A DNA stretch of 41,819 nucleotides, from positions 1-41,819 of the forward strand of contig NZ_LACH01000050.1 in the NCBI RefSeq assembly GCF_000968015.1, read 5' to 3'. The position numbers were made by a program, and so were the translations under genes. Every line of letters starts with the position of its first letter. The first letter of the stretch is position 1. The notes under the pieces were generated by a model that saw only the letters and a program-made list of their open reading frames with translations, made no database searches and was not told the DNA's origin. Shown here in pieces: positions 7,524 to 15,921 of the stretch. The stretch comes from Pseudomonas fluorescens. GTDB lineage: Bacteria; Pseudomonadota; Gammaproteobacteria; Pseudomonadales; Pseudomonadaceae.

Positions 7524-10130
7524 ATGCACGAACAATATCAGCCCCGTGAAATCGAAGCCGCCGCCCAGTCGTTCTGGGACGAGCAAAAGTCCTTTGAAGT
7601 CAGTGAACAGCCAGGCAAGGAGACTTTCTACTGCCTGTCGATGTTCCCTTACCCCAGCGGCAAGCTACACATGGGGCACGTGCGCAACTACACCATCGGC
7701 GACGTGATCTCCCGCTACCAGCGCATGCAAGGCAAGAACGTCCTGCAACCCATGGGTTGGGACGCCTTCGGCATGCCGGCGGAAAACGCCGCGATGAAGA
7801 ACAACGTAGCGCCCGCCAAGTGGACCTACGAAAACATCGCCTACATGAAAAACCAGCTGCGCAGCCTGGGCCTCGCGGTGGACTGGTCCCGCGAAGTCAC
7901 TACCTGCAAACCTGATTACTACCGCTGGGAACAATGGCTGTTCACTCGCCTGTTCGAAAAAGGCGTGATCTACAAAAAAAGCGGCACCGTGAACTGGGAC
8001 CCGGTCGACCAGACCGTCCTGGCCAACGAACAGGTGATCGACGGTCGCGGCTGGCGTTCCGGCGCGCTGATCGAAAAGCGCGAAATCCCGATGTACTACT
8101 TCAAGATCACCGCCTACGCGGATGAGCTGCTGGAGAGCCTCGACGAACTGACTGGCTGGCCTGAACAGGTCAAGACCATGCAGCGCAACTGGATCGGCAA
8201 ATCCCGCGGCATGGAAGTGCAGTTCCCGTACGACGTCGCTTCCATCGGCGAAGCCGGTGTTCTGAAAGTGTTCACCACCCGTCCGGACACCCTGATGGGC
8301 GCGACCTACGTTGCCGTAGCCGCCGAACACCCTCTGGCGACCCTGGCCGCGCAGAACAACCCTGAGCTGCAAGCGTTCATCGCTGAATGCAAGGGCGGCA
8401 GCGTTGCCGAAGCCGACGTCGCCACTCAAGAGAAAAAAGGCCTGCGTACTTCGCTGTTCGTCGAGCATCCGCTGACCGGTGAGAAACTCCCGGTGTGGGT
8501 CGCCAACTACGTGCTGATGCACTACGGCGATGGCGCGGTAATGGCCGTTCCGGCGCACGACGAACGTGATTTCGAGTTCGCCACCAAGTACAACCTGCCG
8601 GTCAAACCTGTCGTGCGCACCAGCGCCGGCGACGAAACACCGACGCCGTGGCAGGACGCTTACAACGAATACGGCACGCTGATCAATTCCGGCGAGTTCG
8701 ACGGCCTCGACTTCGCGGGTGCTTTCGACGCCATCGAAGTCGCGCTGATCAAGAAGAACCTCGGCGCCTCGCGTACCCAGTTCCGCCTGCGCGACTGGGG
8801 CATCAGCCGTCAGCGCTACTGGGGCTGCCCGATCCCGATCATCCACTGCAACACCTGCGGTGATGTGCCGGTCCCGGAAGATCAGTTGCCCGTCGTATTG
8901 CCGGAAGACGTCGTACCGGACGGCGCGGGTTCGCCACTGGCGCGCATGCCCGAGTTCTACGAATGCAGCTGCCCGAAATGCGGCGCACCGGCCAAGCGTG
9001 AAACCGACACCATGGACACCTTCGTCGAGTCCTCGTGGTACTACGCCCGTTACGCCTCGCCGCACTATGAAGGCGGTCTGGTGGAAAAATCGGCGGCCGA
9101 CCATTGGTTGCCGGTGGACCAGTACATCGGCGGTATCGAACACGCCATTCTTCACCTGCTCTATGCGCGCTTCTTCCACAAGCTGATGCGCGACGAAGGC
9201 CTGGTGAGCTCCAATGAGCCGTTCAAGAACCTGCTGACCCAAGGCATGGTGATCGCCGAGACTTACTATCGTCGCGAAGCCAACGGTGCCTATACGTGGT
9301 TCAACCCGGCGGACGTCGAACTCGAACGCGACAGCAAAGCCAAAGTCATCAGCGCCAAGCTGATCGCAGACGGCCTGCCGGTGGAAATCGGTGGCACCGA
9401 GAAGATGGCCAAGTCGAAGAACAACGGCGTTGACCCACAGTCGATGATTGACCAGTTCGGCGCAGACACCTGCCGCCTGTTCATGATGTTCGCCTCGCCA
9501 CCCGACATGAGCGCGGAATGGTCCGACTCTGGCGTAGAAGGTTCGCACCGCTTCCTCAAGCGCGTCTGGCGCCTGGCTCAAGCGCACGTCACTCAGGGCC
9601 TGCCGGGCAAACTGGACGTCGCCAGCCTGAATGACGAACAGAAAGTCATTCGCCGTTCGATCCACCAGGCCATCAAGCAGGCCAGCCACGACGTCGGCCA
9701 GAACCACAAATTCAACACCGCCATCGCTCAGGTGATGACGCTGATGAACGTGCTGGAAAAAGCCCCGCAAGTCACCGAACAGGATCGCGCGCTGGTTCAC
9801 GAAGGCCTGGAAACCGTGGTCCTGCTGCTGGCGCCAATCACTCCGCACATCAGCCACGAACTGTGGCATCGCCTGGGTCACGCCGATCCGGTGATCGACG
9901 CCGGTTGGCCAGTTCTGGACGACAGCGCTCTGGTGCAAGACAGCCTGCAACTGGTGATTCAGGTCAACGGCAAGCTGCGCGGCCACATCGAAATGCCCGC
10001 CAGCGCCAGCCGCGAAGAAGTCGAAGCCGCCGCACGGGCCAACGAGAACGTGCTGCGCTTTGTCGACGGTCTGACCATTCGTAAAGTGATCGTAGTGCCC
10101 GGGAAACTGGTCAATATCGTCGCCAGCTAA
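7524..10130 (+). CDS. leuS: Leucyl-tRNA synthetase
   Basis: An 868-residue class I synthetase charging tRNA-Leu. The HIGH signature is HMGH at residues 49-52 (PSGKLHMGHVRNY), and the CP1 editing domain holds the middle (about 225-420, with TTRPDTLMGATYVAVAAEHPL). The zinc-region cysteines CNTCGD and CSCPKCG are present, and the KMSKS loop reads KMAKS at 627-631. The C-terminal anticodon-binding and leucine-specific parts follow. The ATG at 7524 (MHEQYQPREIE) is the family start; the upstream in-frame ATG at 7482 adds 14 unrelated residues. It leads leuS-lptE-holA. Confidence 0.98.
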   Translation: MHEQYQPREIEAAAQSFWDEQKSFEVSEQPGKETFYCLSMFPYPSGKLHMGHVRNYTIGDVISRYQRMQGKNVLQPMGWDAFGMPAENAAMKNNVAPAKWTYENIAYMKNQLRSLGLAVDWSREVTTCKPDYYRWEQWLFTRLFEKGVIYKKSGTVNWDPVDQTVLANEQVIDGRGWRSGALIEKREIPMYYFKITAYADELLESLDELTGWPEQVKTMQRNWIGKSRGMEVQFPYDVASIGEAGVLKVFTTRPDTLMGATYVAVAAEHPLATLAAQNNPELQAFIAECKGGSVAEADVATQEKKGLRTSLFVEHPLTGEKLPVWVANYVLMHYGDGAVMAVPAHDERDFEFATKYNLPVKPVVRTSAGDETPTPWQDAYNEYGTLINSGEFDGLDFAGAFDAIEVALIKKNLGASRTQFRLRDWGISRQRYWGCPIPIIHCNTCGDVPVPEDQLPVVLPEDVVPDGAGSPLARMPEFYECSCPKCGAPAKRETDTMDTFVESSWYYARYASPHYEGGLVEKSAADHWLPVDQYIGGIEHAILHLLYARFFHKLMRDEGLVSSNEPFKNLLTQGMVIAETYYRREANGAYTWFNPADVELERDSKAKVISAKLIADGLPVEIGGTEKMAKSKNNGVDPQSMIDQFGADTCRLFMMFASPPDMSAEWSDSGVEGSHRFLKRVWRLAQAHVTQGLPGKLDVASLNDEQKVIRRSIHQAIKQASHDVGQNHKFNTAIAQVMTLMNVLEKAPQVTEQDRALVHEGLETVVLLLAPITPHISHELWHRLGHADPVIDAGWPVLDDSALVQDSLQLVIQVNGKLRGHIEMPASASREEVEAAARANENVLRFVDGLTIRKVIVVPGKLVNIVAS

Positions 10131-10138
10131 TTGGATCA

Positions 10139-10161
10139 GGCGCCAGGTCATGCCTGGCGCC
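10139..10161 (+). terminator. Hairpin between leuS and lptE
   Basis: A perfect 9-base stem, GGCGCCAGG / CCTGGCGCC, with loop TCATG, starts 9 bases after the leuS stop. No T-run follows (GAGTAAAACC), so it is more likely an mRNA-stabilising or partial attenuating element inside the leuS-lptE-holA unit than a full terminator. Confidence 0.55.
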
Positions 10162-10218
10162 GAGTAAAACCTTTCGGGCCGCAAGATCGGCCCACATGGT
10201 TTCAAGGGGAGCAACAAG

Positions 10219-10824
10219 ATGATCAAACGCAATTTGCTGGTGATGGGCCTTGCGGTCCTGCTGAGCGCCTGCGGTTTCCAGCTGCGCGGCACCGGCACCA
10301 ATGAACTGGCGGTCAAGGAACTCGACCTGAGTGCCCGTAACGCCTACGGCGAAACCGTGACTCAACTGCGTCAGGTGCTGGAAAGCAGCGGTGTCAAGGT
10401 CTACAAGGGCGCACCTTACAAGCTGGTGTTGACCAATGAGCAGGAAAGCCAGCGCATCCTCAGCTACGCAGGTGCCGGTCGTACTGGCGAGTATCAGGTG
10501 AGCACAGTGCTGAACTACGACATCCGTGGTGCACGCGACCTGCCGCTGATGAGCGACAAGCTCGAAGTGCAGAAGATCTTTATCCACGACGGCAACAACC
10601 TGGTGGGTTCTGATCAAGAAGCCGCGACTGCTCGCGCTGAAACCCGTCGCGAGCTGGTTCAACGCATGATGCTGCGTCTGTCACAGCTCACACCGACTCA
10701 GTTGGAGCAACTGCAACAGACTGCCGACGCCAAGGCCAAGGCCGAAGCCCAGGCACTGGAAGCTGCGCAGAAGGCTGAAGCGGAAACCCCGCGCCAGTCG
10801 CCCATCGAAATCCCGCAGCAATAA
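10219..10824 (+). CDS. lptE: LPS-assembly lipoprotein LptE (RlpB)
   Basis: A 201-residue outer-membrane lipoprotein that forms the plug of the LptD-LptE translocon inserting LPS in the outer leaflet. The signal peptide ends in the lipobox LLSAC, with C18 as the lipidated residue, followed by GFQLRG, the usual LptE opening. A C-terminal stretch rich in Ala, Lys and Glu (about 165-190, AKAKAEAQALEAAQKAEAE) looks like a helical tail beyond the compact domain. It lies between leuS and holA as in many gammaproteobacteria. GGGGAG about 9 bases before the ATG is a good ribosome site. Confidence 0.95.
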   Translation: MIKRNLLVMGLAVLLSACGFQLRGTGTNELAVKELDLSARNAYGETVTQLRQVLESSGVKVYKGAPYKLVLTNEQESQRILSYAGAGRTGEYQVSTVLNYDIRGARDLPLMSDKLEVQKIFIHDGNNLVGSDQEAATARAETRRELVQRMMLRLSQLTPTQLEQLQQTADAKAKAEAQALEAAQKAEAETPRQSPIEIPQQ

Positions 10825-10830
10825 GACTTA

Positions 10831-10850
10831 CGGGGCGCTCAAGCGCCCCG
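10831..10850 (+). terminator. Hairpin between lptE and holA
   Basis: Perfect 8-base stem CGGGGCGC / GCGCCCCG with loop TCAA, 7 bases after the lptE stop and 13 before the holA ATG. Only TT follows, so termination would be partial at best. It may set the lptE:holA expression ratio or protect the upstream message. Confidence 0.5.
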
Positions 10851-10863
10851 TTCGACCTCTCCT

Positions 10864-11901
10864 ATGAAACTCGCCCCCGCCCAACTCGCCAAACACCTGC
10901 AAGGTGCCCTCGCGCCGGTCTACATCATCAGTGGCGATGACCCATTGCTGTGCCAGGAAGCCGCCGACGCCATTCGTGCCGCCGCCCGTCAACAGGGATT
11001 CGACGAGCGCCAGGTCTTCGCCGCCGACGCCAGTTTCGACTGGGGAACGTTGCTGCAAGCCGGCGCGAGCATGTCGCTGTTCGCCGAAAAGCGCCTGCTG
11101 GAACTGCGCCTGCCGTCCGGCAAACCCGGTGACAAAGGCGCTGCCGCGTTTATCGAGTACTGCTCACGGCCCGCCGAAGACACGGTGTTGCTGATCAGCC
11201 TGCCGAAACTTGATGGCAGTGCGCAGAAAACCAAGTGGGGCAAGGCGCTGGTCGAAGGTCAGCAGACCCAGTTCGTGCAAATCTGGCCGATAGAGGCCAA
11301 CCAGTTGCCGAGCTGGATCCGTCAACGGTTGTCCCAGGCCGGGCTTTCCGCCAGTCAGGACGCCGTCGAACTGATCGCCGCACGGGTCGAGGGCAACCTG
11401 CTGGCGGCAGCCCAGGAAATCGAAAAGCTCAAGCTGATGGCCGAAGGTGGTCAGATCACCGTTGAAACCGTGCAAGCGGCGGTGGCCGACAGTGCACGCT
11501 TCGATGTCTTTGGCCTGACCGATGCGATTCTCAACGGCGAAGCGGCTCATGCCCTGCGCATGCTCGAAGGCCTGCGCGGTGAAGGTGTCGAACCGCCAGT
11601 GATTCTCTGGGCGCTGGCCCGGGAACTGCGTCTGTTGGCCAACCTGTCGCTGCAGTACAGCCAGGGCGTGCCACTGGACAAAGCCTTCAGCTCTGCCCGA
11701 CCGCCGGTCTGGGACAAACGCAAACCATTGATGAGCAAAGCCTTGCAACGCTATTCGGCGCAACGCTGGGCGCAGCTATTGCTGGAAGCTCAGCGCATCG
11801 ACGCACAGATCAAAGGCCAGGCGGCCGGTTCGCCGTGGATGAGCCTCAGTCGATTGTCGTTGTTAATGGCCGGCCAACGCCTGACCTTGCCCGCCGAATA
11901 A
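10864..11901 (+). CDS. holA: DNA polymerase III delta subunit
   Basis: A 345-residue clamp-loader subunit that opens the beta sliding clamp. The N-terminal AAA+-like domain contains YIISGDDPLLCQEAADAIR at residues 20-38, the usual delta signature with a degenerate P-loop. The middle lid domain has FDVFGLTDAILNG near 215, and the C-terminal collar helices end the protein. Length and start (MKLAPAQLAKHL) fit the family. It is the last gene of the leuS-lptE-holA unit, followed by a REP pair. Confidence 0.96.
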   Translation: MKLAPAQLAKHLQGALAPVYIISGDDPLLCQEAADAIRAAARQQGFDERQVFAADASFDWGTLLQAGASMSLFAEKRLLELRLPSGKPGDKGAAAFIEYCSRPAEDTVLLISLPKLDGSAQKTKWGKALVEGQQTQFVQIWPIEANQLPSWIRQRLSQAGLSASQDAVELIAARVEGNLLAAAQEIEKLKLMAEGGQITVETVQAAVADSARFDVFGLTDAILNGEAAHALRMLEGLRGEGVEPPVILWALARELRLLANLSLQYSQGVPLDKAFSSARPPVWDKRKPLMSKALQRYSAQRWAQLLLEAQRIDAQIKGQAAGSPWMSLSRLSLLMAGQRLTLPAE

Positions 11902-11993
11902 GATCAAAAGATCGCAGCCTCGTTTCACTCGACAGCTCCTACATTGGAATGCGTCCCCCTGTAGGAGCTGCCGAAGGCTGCGATCTTTTGATC
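11902..11993. repeat. REP inverted pair, GTAGGAGCTG type, shortened arm
   Basis: Outer arms GATCAAAAGATCGCAGCC and its mirror at 11976-11993 flank inner arms CAGCTCCTACA / TGTAGGAGCTG. Compared with the copies at 5962 and 38236, the right arm lacks about 8 bases of the GTGAAACG segment, so the stem has an internal bulge. It lies just past holA and ahead of arfA. Confidence 0.8.
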
Positions 11994-12093
11994 CTGCTTC
12001 CTACAAAAACAACCTGCATTTGTCCTATAGACAGAACCCCGACTTCGGCCGATGATTTGCCCCGCAAAACCCACTCACTTGCGAGAAATCATC

Positions 12094-12258
12094 ATGAGCA
12101 AAAAGCCATCCAAAAATGGCCCCAACAAGGCCAAATCCATCATCGCCCAGCCACTGTTCCGCAGCCGTCAGGAACCAGCCGGCAAGGGCAAAGGCAGCTA
12201 CCGCCGCGAAGCCTTCCAGTCTAATAGCTGGGAGGCTTCTTACTTTCTGGCGGCCTGA
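12094..12258 (+). CDS. arfA: Alternative ribosome-rescue factor ArfA
   Basis: A 54-residue basic protein starting MSKKPSKNGPNKAKSI. ArfA enters ribosomes stalled on non-stop mRNA and recruits release factor RF2 as a backup to trans-translation. The family hallmarks are present in order: the helix ending IAQPLFRSRQE, the basic KGKGSYRR motif (about residues 33-40) and the following SNSWEAS. In E. coli the gene carries a hairpin in its coding region, so the mRNA is cut or terminated and the protein is normally made from a non-stop message. A strong hairpin lies at 12208-12239 here too, so the last few residues (YFLAA) may rarely be made. Located between holA and a transglycosylase gene. Too small for many gene callers. 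Confidence 0.9.
   Translation: MSKKPSKNGPNKAKSIIAQPLFRSRQEPAGKGKGSYRREAFQSNSWEASYFLAA
12208..12248 (+). promoter_or_regulatory. Hairpin inside arfA (terminator/RNase III-type)
   Basis: GAAGCCTTCCAG (12208-12219), loop TCTAATAG, then CTGGGAGGCTTC (12228-12239): a 12-base stem with one G-U pair. The T-rich TTCTTACTTTCT follows. It lies within arfA codons about 39-49. By analogy with E. coli and Haemophilus arfA it should yield a stop-less mRNA whose translation product lacks the hydrophobic tail and is tagged by tmRNA unless tmRNA is overwhelmed. Confidence 0.8.
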
Positions 12259-12320
12259 AAGGCAAGCGCTCGCTCAACATGTTAAGGTCTGCACCTGATT
12301 CGTACTCCCTGGACCCGTGC

Positions 12321-13643
12321 ATGCCCCTTTGTATTTCCCGTCGTTGGCCCCTGCGCCAACTGATAGCTGCCTCCAGCCTCGTTTTGCTAGTCGCCTGCGC
12401 GGAAAAACCGACCGCTGCCGACGCCAAGCCGCTTCAGACCCTCCCCATCGCGACAGCCCCAGCGGTCATTCCGCCCGTGGTTCCGACGGGTGAAAATCTC
12501 GACATCCAGCCCACCCAGACCTTCGCCGAATGGCAGGCAGGTTTCCGCAAGGACGCTCTGGCCGCCGGTATCCGCGCCGATCTGTTCGACCGTGCCTTCG
12601 CCAATGTCAGCCTGGACACCAGCGTTATCCGCGCCGACCGCAGTCAGCCGGAATTCTCCCGCCCGGTGTGGGAATACCTCGACGGCGCCCTTTCGCCGCT
12701 GCGGGTAAACAAAGGCCAGGCGTTGGTCAGCCAGTACGCCGACATCCTGCAAAGTATCGAACAGCGCTACGGCGTCGATCGCCAGGCACTGGTCTCGGTG
12801 TGGGGCATGGAAAGTAACTTCGGGCAGTTCCAGGGCAACAAGTCGGTGATTAATTCCCTGGCGACCCTGGCCTATGAAGGTCGGCGTCCCGGGTTTGCCC
12901 ACGCGCAACTGATCGCCGCCCTGCAGATCCTGCAACAGGGTGATATCGAGCCTGAGAAAATGCTTGGCTCCTGGGCTGGCGCCATGGGCCAGACCCAGTT
13001 CATCCCGACCACCTACAACACCCACGCCGTGGACTTCGATGGCGACGGTCGCCGCGACATCTGGGGTAGCCCGGCCGACGCGCTGGCCTCGACGGCACAC
13101 TACCTGCAAAGCTCGGGCTGGCAGAAAGGCCAGCCGTGGGGCTTTGAAGTGCAGCTACCGGGCAGTTTCAACTACGTCCTGGCCGATGGCACGATTCGCA
13201 AGAGCGTCGCTGAATGGCAGCAACTGGGCGTCATCCTGCCCAATGGCGGCCAGGTTCCGGCAGGCTCCGAACACCTGTCAGCCGCCTTGCTGCTGCCGGC
13301 CGGTTACCGTGGTCCGGCGTTCCTGGTCCTCGACAACTTCCGCGCGATCCTCAAGTACAACAACTCGTCGTCTTACGCCTTGGCCGTTAGCCTGTTGTCC
13401 GAGCGTTTCAACGGCGCCGGCCTGATCAACGGCACATGGCCAAAAGATGATTTGCCGCTGAGCCGTACCGAGCGGATCGAACTGCAAAGCCTGCTGAGCG
13501 CGCAGAACTATGACGCAGGCAACGCCGACGGCATTATCGGCGCCAACACCCGCAAAGCGATCCGCAGTGCCCAGCAGTCGTTTGGCTGGCCGGCTGATGG
13601 GTATCCGACGCACAAGTTGCTCGAAGGTTTGCGTAACCGATAG
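12321..13643 (+). CDS. Lytic murein transglycosylase lipoprotein, MltB family, with PG-binding domain
   Basis: A 440-residue periplasmic or outer-membrane enzyme predicted to cleave the MurNAc-GlcNAc bond to 1,6-anhydro ends. The signal peptide ends in lipobox LVAC (C26). The MltB-type catalytic domain (about 75-370) contains the catalytic Glu in VWGMESNFG and the signatures SWAGAMGQTQFIPTTY and AVDFDGDGRRDIW. The last 60 or so residues form a PG_binding_1 domain (LQSLLSAQNYDAGNADGIIG). The domain set and the position after holA suggest the P. aeruginosa SltB3/SltH-type enzyme (from memory). ATG 12321 is the start that gives a proper signal peptide; an upstream ATG at 12279 adds an odd 14-residue leader. 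Confidence 0.92.
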   Translation: MPLCISRRWPLRQLIAASSLVLLVACAEKPTAADAKPLQTLPIATAPAVIPPVVPTGENLDIQPTQTFAEWQAGFRKDALAAGIRADLFDRAFANVSLDTSVIRADRSQPEFSRPVWEYLDGALSPLRVNKGQALVSQYADILQSIEQRYGVDRQALVSVWGMESNFGQFQGNKSVINSLATLAYEGRRPGFAHAQLIAALQILQQGDIEPEKMLGSWAGAMGQTQFIPTTYNTHAVDFDGDGRRDIWGSPADALASTAHYLQSSGWQKGQPWGFEVQLPGSFNYVLADGTIRKSVAEWQQLGVILPNGGQVPAGSEHLSAALLLPAGYRGPAFLVLDNFRAILKYNNSSSYALAVSLLSERFNGAGLINGTWPKDDLPLSRTERIELQSLLSAQNYDAGNADGIIGANTRKAIRSAQQSFGWPADGYPTHKLLEGLRNR

Positions 13644-13661
13644 TCAGCCGTATGGCCAATG

Positions 13662-13754
13662 CCGCCTTCGCGAGCAAGCTCGCTCCCACATTTAACCGAG
13701 TTCTTTCATGGAAATCCGGTCGAATGTGGGAGCGAGCTTGCTCGCGAAGGCGGA
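13662..13754. repeat. REP inverted pair, GGGAGCGAGC type
   Basis: The arms CGCCTTCGCGAGCAAGCTCG and its mirror, joined by CTCCCACA / TGTGGGAG, flank a spacer of about 32 bases. It fills the gap between the convergent transglycosylase and ldcA genes. Same family as 1866, 33632 and 40217, with TTCGCG in place of ATCGCG at the outer edge. Confidence 0.85.
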
Positions 13755-13772
13755 CAGTCAGGCGATGAACAT

Positions 13773-14723
13773 CTAAGCCCTGACCACCACATCCTGCTCC
13801 AACACCAATTCCTTGTTCCCCGCATCCAATCTGACCAGCGCGCCCATCGGCAACGTCAGGTTCGGATCACAATGCCCGCTGCGCCAACCGGACAACACCG
13901 GTATCCGCAATGGCTCGAAGGTCTGCTTGAGCAAGCGCTCCAACGCAACCGTATCAACCCCCGCCACATCCCCCACCAAAACCCCGCGCAGCTTGTGCAG
14001 CGTGCCGGCAAGACGCAGATGGGTCAGCAGCCGGTCGATGCGATACAGCGGCTCGTTAATGTCCTCGATGAACAGGATGACGCCCTCGGCTTCCAACTCA
14101 TACGGCGTGCCCATGGCCGCAGCGATCATCGACAAATTGCCCCCCAACAAACGCCCTTGAGCGATACCAGGCTCGATTGTGGTCAACGGGTAGGCGACCG
14201 GGTGCGCCAGCACGCTGCCCGCCTTCACCTGCCCTCTGAGCATGTTGAAGAATGAAGACTCGGTAGGTTTTTGCTTGTCACCCAGCAGGTCGGCATTGAG
14301 CATCGGGCCATGAAAGGTCACGAAGCCCGCATAACGGCTGATGGCCACGTGCAGTGCGGTGATGTCGCTGTAGCCGATGAACGGTTTGGCATTGTTGCGC
14401 AGCAATTCGAAGTCGATGCGATCGAGCAGCCGCGGCGTACCGTACCCCCCACGCAAGCAAATGATGGCGTCGACCTCACTGTCGGCAAACGCTGCGTGCA
14501 GGTCATTGAGCCGTACATCATCACTGCCGGCCAGGTAATCATCTTTCTCATACACGCCGGGGAACACCCGCAGTGAATATCCGCGAGCGCGCATCCAGGC
14601 GATGGCTTTATCGGTGTCCAGCGCTGCGGGACCGGCGGGAGCGATGACGCCGATCAGCCCTTGCGACGGCAAAGCCGGAACGGGTGCATGAGGACAAAGG
14701 GTGTGGGTCGGTCGAACGGTCAT
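13773..14723 (-). CDS. ldcA: Muramoyltetrapeptide (LD-) carboxypeptidase
   Basis: A 316-residue cytoplasmic serine peptidase of family S66 that removes the terminal D-Ala from recycled murein tetrapeptides. The nucleophile is S119 in GYSDIT and the catalytic His is H284 in SGHCDPN. The catalytic Glu is expected in or near FIEDINEP. GVIAPAGPA near residue 25 and CLRGGYG near 90 are family signatures. The start MTVRPTHTL at 14723 has GGGAG about 8 bases upstream; the frame continues to 14864 without family-like sequence. From memory, ldcA is elsewhere in P. aeruginosa (PA5198), so its position here differs. Confidence 0.95.
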   Translation of the reverse strand: MTVRPTHTLCPHAPVPALPSQGLIGVIAPAGPAALDTDKAIAWMRARGYSLRVFPGVYEKDDYLAGSDDVRLNDLHAAFADSEVDAIICLRGGYGTPRLLDRIDFELLRNNAKPFIGYSDITALHVAISRYAGFVTFHGPMLNADLLGDKQKPTESSFFNMLRGQVKAGSVLAHPVAYPLTTIEPGIAQGRLLGGNLSMIAAAMGTPYELEAEGVILFIEDINEPLYRIDRLLTHLRLAGTLHKLRGVLVGDVAGVDTVALERLLKQTFEPLRIPVLSGWRSGHCDPNLTLPMGALVRLDAGNKELVLEQDVVVRA

Positions 14724-14847
14724 CCATGAATCTCCCTGCGTGAAAACGTCAAGCACACAGTAGTCAGGAACGCGGACAAACAGAAGAGGGTTCGTTGCCC
14801 CGCAGGTTGCAGGAAAAAGCGCTGATTGCCGTGGGCAAGGCAAAAAA

Positions 14848-14878
14848 ACGCCCGCAAGGCGCAATGCCTTGCGGGCGT
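14848..14878 (-). terminator. Rho-independent terminator of the lipA operon
   Basis: A perfect 13-base stem, ACGCCCGCAAGGC / GCCTTGCGGGCGT, with loop GCAAT. Read on the minus strand it lies 20 bases after the lipA stop and is followed by seven T residues, a strong intrinsic terminator. It is the expected end of the long proA-to-lipA array. Confidence 0.92.
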
Positions 14879-14897
14879 TTTCATGTCTTGCAACCGA

Positions 14898-15920
14898 TCA
14901 GGACGACATCAGCTCGGCTTTAACCAGTTTCGCCTGCTCGTCGGCGTGGTACGAGGAACGTACCAGCGGGCCGGAAGCGACGTTCTTGAAGCCCATCTTG
15001 TAACCTTCCTCGGCGAACCAGGCGAAGGTGTCCGGGTGCACGAAACGCTGGACCGGCAAGTGGCTGCGGGACGGTTGCAGGTACTGGCCCAGGGTCAGCA
15101 TGTCGATGTCGTGTTCGCGCATGCGCTTCATGACTTCGATGACTTCTTCGTCGGTCTCGCCCAGACCCAGCATCAGGCCGGACTTGGTCGGAATGTGCGG
15201 CATCATCTGCTTGAAGCGTTGCAGCAGGGTCAGCGACCACTGGTAATCCGAACCCGGACGCGCAGCCTTGTACAGGCGCGGCACGGTTTCCAGGTTGTGG
15301 TTGAACACATCAGGCGGCTCGGCAGCGGTGATTTCCAACGCAACGTCCATGCGGCCACGGTAATCCGGGACCAGGGTTTCGAGCTGTACGTTCGGCGACA
15401 GCTTGCGGATCTCGCGGATGCAGTCGGCAAAGTGCTGGGCACCGCCGTCACGCAGGTCGTCGCGGTCAACCGAGGTGATCACCACGTACTTGAGCTTCAG
15501 GTCGGCGATGGCAATAGCCAGGCTTTCCGGCTCGTTGACGTCCAGTGGCTTCGGACGACCGTGGCCAACGTCGCAGAACGGGCAGCGACGGGTGCAGATG
15601 TCCCCCATGATCATGAAGGTCGCGGTGCCGCCGGAGAAGCATTCGCCCAGGTTCGGGCAGGACGCCTCTTCGCAGACACTGTGCAGCTTGTGTTTGCGCA
15701 ACAGGGCCTTGATGCGGTCGACTTCCGGGGAAACCGGGATACGCACGCGAATCCAGTCAGGCTTCTTCGGCAGTTCGGTGGTCGGAATGATCTTCACCGG
15801 GATACGTGCAACCTTCTCGGCGCCGCGCAGCTTCACGCCGGCTTCAACCTTGGCACGCGGGGCCGGACGCTCGGTGACATCCAGCGTCGGGATCATGGTT
15901 TGCACTGCATCAGTAGTCAT
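14898..15920 (-). CDS. lipA: Lipoyl synthase
   Basis: A 340-residue radical-SAM enzyme inserting two sulfurs into protein-bound octanoyl groups to form lipoyl cofactor. The auxiliary-cluster motif CEEASCPNLGEC and the radical-SAM motif CTRRCPFC are both intact, and the C-terminal RSSYHADEQA supplies the conserved RSSY serine. The N-terminal 50 residues are longer than in some relatives but usual for Pseudomonas. It starts 1 base after lipB ends, so the two are translationally linked and together make lipoate from octanoyl-ACP. Confidence 0.98.
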   Translation of the reverse strand: MTTDAVQTMIPTLDVTERPAPRAKVEAGVKLRGAEKVARIPVKIIPTTELPKKPDWIRVRIPVSPEVDRIKALLRKHKLHSVCEEASCPNLGECFSGGTATFMIMGDICTRRCPFCDVGHGRPKPLDVNEPESLAIAIADLKLKYVVITSVDRDDLRDGGAQHFADCIREIRKLSPNVQLETLVPDYRGRMDVALEITAAEPPDVFNHNLETVPRLYKAARPGSDYQWSLTLLQRFKQMMPHIPTKSGLMLGLGETDEEVIEVMKRMREHDIDMLTLGQYLQPSRSHLPVQRFVHPDTFAWFAEEGYKMGFKNVASGPLVRSSYHADEQAKLVKAELMSS

Positions 15921-15921
15921 A

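Noticed and set aside
9402..9416. KMAKS in place of KMSKS in LeuRS as a defect
   Set aside because: The loop's Lys residues are kept and the second-position Ser varies among bacterial synthetases; the rest of the enzyme is intact.
7665..10316. 883-codon open frame on the minus strand opposite leuS
   Set aside because: It mirrors the third-position bias of leuS in high-GC DNA, is rich in Val/Phe/His/Arg without domain-like patches, and has no ribosome site; leuS on the other strand is certain.
10139..10850. Hairpins in leuS-lptE-holA as true operon ends
   Set aside because: No T-runs follow either stem, and the genes are close and usually co-transcribed, so I call them attenuating or stabilising hairpins at most.
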